A DNA stretch of 64,000 bases, from assembly GCF_035978755.1 (NCBI RefSeq), contig NZ_CP108414.1:2914001-2978000 (forward strand), read 5' to 3'. Positions within the stretch are counted from its first letter, which is position 1. Every line of letters starts with the position of its first letter. This stretch comes from Streptomyces sp. NBC_01298. Lineage in GTDB: Bacteria; Actinomycetota; Actinomycetes; Streptomycetales; Streptomycetaceae. Below are positions 60,301 to 64,000 of this stretch, in pieces. The position numbers were made by a program, and so were the translations under genes. Below the pieces are notes generated by a model. That model did not search any database. It saw only the letters and a program-made list of their open reading frames with translations, and was not told the DNA's origin.

Positions 60301-63300
60301 CCGAGGGAGCGGTACCCGCCGTCGTAACCGGTCACCTCCGACACGTAGGCGCTGCCCGTCTTGCCGCCCACGTAGCGGGTGGTGGTGTCGGGCTTGCCGA
60401 GCTTCTTGCCGTCGTAGGTGAACGCACCGACCTGCTTGGCCGGATCGGCGGCCGTGCCCTCGTACGTCGCGACGGTGCGACCGAGGATGTCGGACACCGT
60501 GGTGGCGCTCTTGAGGCGTGCGTCCGTGGTGGTGGTGAGGTTCTTCTTGTCGTCGTAGACGGTCGTGCTGATCCCGACGTCCGGGTCGGTGGTCTTCACC
60601 GGACGGCCCAGGAGGTCGTAGGCGAAGGTCCACTCGTTGCCCGCGGAGTCCTTCCGCGAGAGCTCCTGCCCCTGGGTGTTGGACAGGTACGTCGTCTCGT
60701 CGTACGCACCGGTGGGCGTGTTCGACTTGTACTGGCGCAGGATCGAGGTGGTGCCGTTGGTGATCGTCGCCGTGGCGAAACCGCCGGCCGGCGGGATCTG
60801 ACGGGTCTCGTCCACGCCCGGGTACTGGGTCGTGGAGCGGGACTGCTCCACGCCGAACGACTGGATGACGGACGCGGTGACGCGGCCGAGGCCGTCGAAG
60901 ACCTGGACGGTCTGGGCCGGGATCTTGCTGTCGGGCTGAACACCGCCGTTGGGCAGGAAGACGGCCGCGGAGGGTGCGCCCTGGTCCGTGTAGTAGGCGG
61001 CGCTGGTCTTGGTCTGCCAGCCGTGGGAGTCGAACAGCGCGTCCGTGATCATCCGGCCGGCCACGCCCGAGGGAGCGTTGGCCTGGGTCTGGCGGACCCG
61101 GCCCAGACCGTCGTAGATCGAGTAGCTGGACGTGTAGGAGTTGTCGTTCATGAGCGCCTGGCTCAGAACGGCGGACGGCGCGTTGGTGCCGTTCATCGTG
61201 TAGGAGAACTTGCGGACCGGCAGGTCCGTGGTGGAGTCCTGACCGGGCTGCCAGATGGAGACGACCCGCCCGAGCGCGTCATACGTGCGCTCGGCGGCGT
61301 GACTGTTCTCGTCGGTGGTCTTCAGCGGCTGGGAGCGGCCGATGTCGAGCGTGGTGGTCGACTTCCAGCCCAGCGGGTTGGTGTGCGTCACCGTGCTCGG
61401 CAGCACCCCGGTGGCCGGGGAGTACTCGGTCGTCGTGACGGCGCCGCCGGGGTGGGCGGTGTCGGTGCGGACCTTGTTGGTGTTGCTGGTGACACGGCCG
61501 TAGGCGTCGTAGGTCGAGGTGGAGTTGAGGCGGTAGACCGGCTTGCCGGTCGCGTCGTACTTCTCCAGGACCTCGGTGCCCGTGCCGTCCGCCGTGGCTC
61601 CGACCTGGCCGTAGGCCAGACCGTCGAAGTAGGAGCGGGTGTCGCCGACGGTGTTCGCCGCGGTCGGTGTCTGACCGCAGACGCCCGAGATGACCAGCGT
61701 GCGCGAAGCGAGCTCCGTCACCGCGCCACCCGGGCCGGTCGGGTACTCGAACGTGGTGCACAGACGCTGGTCGGTGCGGGAGGTGTCGCTGTTGTCGTCG
61801 ACCAGGAGGGGCCGGGTCGTGAGCGTCGCGTCGTAGGTGGACTTGCGCTCGCTCGTGCGCCAGCTTCCGCCGGCGAGCTTCGCGCGGGTGGTGACCTGAG
61901 CCGTGTTCACCGCACGGGCCGTGATCGGCGGCATCCCCGCCGACTGGGCGCGGGTCGCGGTGACCGGACCGATCCACGGCGTGGTCACCTCGTCCGTGAT
62001 GACGGCTCCGCCGTCACGGTCGTAGGTCTGGCTCTGGCGGACGAAGCCGGACAGGACGTTCTCGTCCTTGATCGTCCCGCCCTGTGCGTCGGGGACGCTG
62101 ATGCTGCGCGTGCTGCCGTTGGCCAGGACGTCGCCGTCCATACCGCGCAGGTAAGTGGCGACGCTCTTGGTACGAGGGGCTTCGCTCGCGTTGCCGCTAC
62201 CCGTCCTCGTGGTGACGGTGGCGTAGCCGCGGAACTGGTCCCAGGTGCGGGTCTTGGAGTCGGTGAACTCCGAGTCGTTGCGGTGCCAGGCGATGCCGCC
62301 GCCGTACTCGTAGTCCGTGACCGTGGAGACCTGGCCGCCGACCCTGTCCTGCTGGGTCACGGACTGGACGACGATCTTGTTGAACCAGTCGTTGACCGGG
62401 TCCGCGAAGGACTGGCCGGGCAGGTACCACTTGACCGGCATGCAGGCCATCGTGTTGCCGTCCTCGGAGGACGGCATCGTCCCCGCGAGGCGCGAGCACT
62501 CGGGAGCCTTGTAGGCGACGTTGATCTGGCCACCGGTCTCGGTGGTGATCGTCTGGATGCGCGGACGCCGGTAGCTCGGCGCCGAAGCGTCCGTACCGTC
62601 CGGCCGCCGGACGACGCCGTCGACACGGTTGGGGAACTGCGTCGGCTGGAACAGGACCGCGGGGAGCTTGATCGCGGTCTTGCCGTTGGTGGCGTTGCGC
62701 TGGACCGAGTCCAGCCACAGCGTCGGGGACGTGCCGTCACCCGGGTCCTGGAAAGACTGCTTGAGGTCGTACCAGTCGACCGTGCGCCAGGCCGTACCCG
62801 TCCAGACCTGAGTCGCGATCTGGGTGAACTTCTTCGTCGTGAAGTAGGTCGGGGAGAGGTTCAGGCACGTACCGGTCGCCGGGCACTCCTGGTCGATCGG
62901 AGTGTCCGGCCAGGAAGCGGCGTTCGCCTTGACGCGCTGAGCGGTGTCCGTGCAGGTGACCGCCCCGATCACCACGCAGCGTTCGGCGTTCTTGATGTTG
63001 ATCTGGGCGGCCGGCTTCGCCGCGCCCTTCGCGGCTATCTGCTCGGGCAGGCGCTGGCCGTAGCCGATCCAGGTCGGGTAGGAGCCCCGCTGGTACTTCG
63101 TATTGGTGCCGGTGCCACCGTTCTGGCCGCCACCACGCCCGTAGTGGTTGTCTTCCTGCTCGTAGCGGTAGGTGACCAGGTTCTGGTGCGGGTCCACGAC
63201 GTAGTCGAGGTTCCACTGCCAGCCCAGCTGCTGCCACGTCCCGTTCGCCGGCGTCGTCGCGCCCAGGCACTTGTCCTGACCGCTGTTGAAGTACACCGGC

Positions 63301-64000
63301 ACCGTCGAGACCGACTTGGCCTCCGGGTCGGTGCCGTCGCCGCCGGGCAGGCGGTTGGAGCCGAAGAAGTACTGGGTGCCGTCGGTCGTGGTGACCTTGA
63401 AGGCCTCGCCCTTCCAGGCGGCGTTGCGCTGCCCGGTCAGACGCTCGATCTTCGTACCGTCCTCACCCTGGAGGTGATAGACGCAGCTCGTGTCGTCGCG
63501 GACGATCTGGCCCGAGTGGCCCGCCAGGTTCAGGGACAGGATCTCCCCGGCCCAGCACTCGTCACCCGACTCCGCGATCCCCGCGTCCTTACAGCCCTTG
63601 TAAGAACGCGAGATCGAGCCCGGACTCCAGTCCCAGCCCTCACCGAAACCGGACGCCTGCGCGTTCGTCGACGCCGTACGGCCGTCGATGGAGGAGGAGT
63701 CGTAGGCCAGGCCCACGCTCGGCCCCGCACCCGCGATCGCGGAGGGAACCTCGACCGTGTAGCCGTAGGTGAAGTTCGCGGCGTTCCCACCGGCCTGCCA
63801 CGACATGGACGGCGCCAGCGGGGTCGCGCTGTAGTCACCGCTCGCCCCCGACGGACCCGCCTCCACCGCGAGCGCGACGGCCTGCGTCGCCAGCATCCGC
63901 GGAGCGTCCGACGGAGCCGACTCGAACGTGCTCGTCTTCGCGGACACCGCCTTGGGAGCGTCGACCTCCGCGACCAGACGGCCCGAGGCGTCCTTGTGGG
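57390..64000 (-). CDS. RHS/YD-repeat polymorphic toxin with HINT pretoxin domain (5' end beyond window)
   Basis: Huge secreted-type protein, over 2,200 codons here and still open at 64000. No start is visible; a GTG at 63947 is internal. From the N-terminal side there is a TcaC/SpvB-like shell segment (TYGYTVEVPSAIAG), many YD repeats (YDALGRV, YDLLGRPVKTT, YDAYGQL) and the RHS core GFTLLGAREYDPTTGRFISAD at about 58900-58985. A hydrophobic stretch (58480-58580) and a Lys/Ala-rich segment follow, then a HINT-type pretoxin domain (57768-58223, SFPTGTHVQMADG to VLVHNC). The last 125 residues (57393-57767) form a C-terminal domain I cannot identify. The immunity gene overlaps its stop. Confidence 0.85.
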   Translation of the reverse strand, partial: HKDASGRLVAEVDAPKAVSAKTSTFESAPSDAPRMLATQAVALAVEAGPSGASGDYSATPLAPSMSWQAGGNAANFTYGYTVEVPSAIAGAGPSVGLAYDSSSIDGRTASTNAQASGFGEGWDWSPGSISRSYKGCKDAGIAESGDECWAGEILSLNLAGHSGQIVRDDTSCVYHLQGEDGTKIERLTGQRNAAWKGEAFKVTTTDGTQYFFGSNRLPGGDGTDPEAKSVSTVPVYFNSGQDKCLGATTPANGTWQQLGWQWNLDYVVDPHQNLVTYRYEQEDNHYGRGGGQNGGTGTNTKYQRGSYPTWIGYGQRLPEQIAAKGAAKPAAQINIKNAERCVVIGAVTCTDTAQRVKANAASWPDTPIDQECPATGTCLNLSPTYFTTKKFTQIATQVWTGTAWRTVDWYDLKQSFQDPGDGTSPTLWLDSVQRNATNGKTAIKLPAVLFQPTQFPNRVDGVVRRPDGTDASAPSYRRPRIQTITTETGGQINVAYKAPECSRLAGTMPSSEDGNTMACMPVKWYLPGQSFADPVNDWFNKIVVQSVTQQDRVGGQVSTVTDYEYGGGIAWHRNDSEFTDSKTRTWDQFRGYATVTTRTGSGNASEAPRTKSVATYLRGMDGDVLANGSTRSISVPDAQGGTIKDENVLSGFVRQSQTYDRDGGAVITDEVTTPWIGPVTATRAQSAGMPPITARAVNTAQVTTRAKLAGGSWRTSERKSTYDATLTTRPLLVDDNSDTSRTDQRLCTTFEYPTGPGGAVTELASRTLVISGVCGQTPTAANTVGDTRSYFDGLAYGQVGATADGTGTEVLEKYDATGKPVYRLNSTSTYDAYGRVTSNTNKVRTDTAHPGGAVTTTEYSPATGVLPSTVTHTNPLGWKSTTTLDIGRSQPLKTTDENSHAAERTYDALGRVVSIWQPGQDSTTDLPVRKFSYTMNGTNAPSAVLSQALMNDNSYTSSYSIYDGLGRVRQTQANAPSGVAGRMITDALFDSHGWQTKTSAAYYTDQGAPSAAVFLPNGGVQPDSKIPAQTVQVFDGLGRVTASVIQSFGVEQSRSTTQYPGVDETRQIPPAGGFATATITNGTTSILRQYKSNTPTGAYDETTYLSNTQGQELSRKDSAGNEWTFAYDLLGRPVKTTDPDVGISTTVYDDKKNLTTTTDARLKSATTVSDILGRTVATYEGTAADPAKQVGAFTYDGKKLGKPDTTTRYVGGKTGSAYVSEVTGYDGGYRSLGTKVTIPAAEKELAGTYESVNTYDAYGQLKTTALPGIPKAGLGVETLTFGSDVAGNLTSLGGKIGLARTPYLVDVRYDPYGRAIRTTVGDTGMQVVSTDDYDAGSGRPVRSTLDKQTAATASVDVLDYTYNKAGLITSVGDTQDGTGRDLQCFTHDYLGRLTQAWTDTGTQTTAPAPSVRGIGGCANSAGPAVDGTGKPSVGGTAPYWQQYEYDAMGNRKKLVKKDATGNAAKDVTITQTFGPKNNTPSTDPQTGGGTGGPHALMSTTETGPSGTKVTSYTYDATGNTAAVTNTAGTKALTWNGQGKLDKIIGTGESAGTGYLYDTGGNQLIRRDPTSTTLNLGTDQITLDTASGKVTNVRTYGMPGGLSVTRTTSTTSGSTLTYQSSDHHGTGGVQFKVSDLAHVRRASDPFGNERGTQPAPGAWAGDKGFLGGTKEKSTGFTLLGAREYDPTTGRFISADPIINAGNPQQWNAYAYSENDPVNKSDATGLESCFGVAYCSGSNGTDLGSTFDPNYGKKPPTGNDDEPSDTELKASTKKVSDAKKKRDQLIDEVIDVVGDLIGYNDARDCFTKGDVMACINTALNFVPWGKLFKAVKVGIKAFKIYKEMNKAYDAIHEAERGAAKAAEAYSTAKKALKEARDAEAKAAKSASEKAAKESAGDSAGTEAKSVADEADAAKADSGSADSPSGPSCAKKNSFPTGTHVQMADGSTKAIEDVRVGDTVMATDPQTGRTGPKKVTATITTPDDKEFTDLTLTDEAAPRGPPAKITSTSHHPYWSETRHQWIDAGELTVGEQLLQPDGTTLTVTAGRNYRYAVTTHNLTVDDVHTYYVLAGLAPVLVHNCDDFIGPQDHVALGREMKDGSASVEKFAGVVQARHFMNSKDWEGDVIAAVGKLGRGEGRISFLLDGLPGDTQGSAKVLKLARAAADGKGKPMATQWELIQIDDAGLMDKVDFYRWNKRLGAYAKVK
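57768..58223 (-). other. HINT-type pretoxin domain in the RHS protein
   Basis: About 152 residues within the toxin. SFPTGTHVQMADGSTKAIED and VRVGDTVMATDPQTG are at the start, SHHPYW and WIDAGELTVGEQL are in the middle, and DDVHTYYVLAGLAPVLVHNC is at the end. HINT domains self-cleave at a C-terminal Asn, here Asn-Cys. Release of the downstream domain by autoproteolysis is the family expectation. Confidence 0.8.

Noticed and set aside
63947-63947. GTG at 63947 as start of the RHS gene
   Set aside because: The frame stays open and RHS-like (HKDASGRLVAEVDAPKA) up to the window edge, and no signal sequence or ribosome site precedes the GTG, so the true start is outside.

Overview
The window is a contiguous piece of a Streptomyces chromosome. 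The evidence is the extreme G+C of coding third positions, frequent GTG starts and one likely TTG start, and a gene order that, as I remember it, matches the S. coelicolor SCO5469-SCO5511 neighbourhood: a PAS-GGDEF-EAL gene, gatCAB, rmdB, ligA, mnmA, a cysteine desulfurase, an opp locus, and gcvT-gcvH-glyA-sdaA. That correspondence is recalled, not searched. Most long open frames lying opposite these genes are GC-driven shadows and are omitted.

Layout. 13-6972: a membrane PAS-GGDEF-EAL protein (cdgF type), a 2-hydroxyacid dehydrogenase, an aldo/keto reductase, a secreted glucose/sorbosone-dehydrogenase-type lipoprotein and a small DUF6191-like protein. 7001-20096: accessory physiology, including a large LuxR-type ATPase regulator, an MMPL exporter, two GNAT acetyltransferases, a cupin-like protein, a dienelactone hydrolase, a ClC channel, a DinB-like protein and an alpha/beta hydrolase. 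20272-22170: a membrane Ser/Thr kinase. 22254-25839: the gatC-gatA-(small membrane protein)-gatB operon. 26233-28910: rmdB with a translationally coupled nucleoside-deoxyribosyltransferase-like gene. 29298-33221: ligA, a MetE-C-terminal-like protein and a short-chain dehydrogenase. 33286-40881: a DUF1330-like protein, a GlxA-type regulator divergent from a quinone-oxidoreductase-type enzyme, mnmA, a secreted amidase, a cysteine desulfurase, a thioesterase and a TRIC-like channel.

41033-47276 is a complete oligopeptide ABC operon (permease, binding lipoprotein, permease, two ATPases), the same order as bldK. 47714-50078 holds two SseB-like genes and a P-loop kinase-like gene. 50284-56791 is a serine/glycine/one-carbon block: a tandem glycine riboswitch, gcvT, gcvH, glyA, an amino-acid permease and sdaA. 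Together these can import, interconvert and detoxify glycine and serine.

56938-64000 is the most accessory-like part. A huge RHS/YD-repeat protein, open at its 5' end at the window edge, ends in a HINT-type pretoxin domain and a roughly 125-residue C-terminal domain I do not recognise. It is followed, with overlapping stop and start codons, by a small gene that is probably the cognate immunity protein. This pair is the best candidate for an undescribed system.

Other points of interest are a degenerate EAL domain in the first c-di-GMP protein with BldD-like boxes upstream, two unrelated 16-bp tandem repeats, a long intergenic inverted repeat at 26068-26213, and several operator-like palindromes. 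I saw no tRNA, rRNA, CRISPR array, transposase or attachment site.
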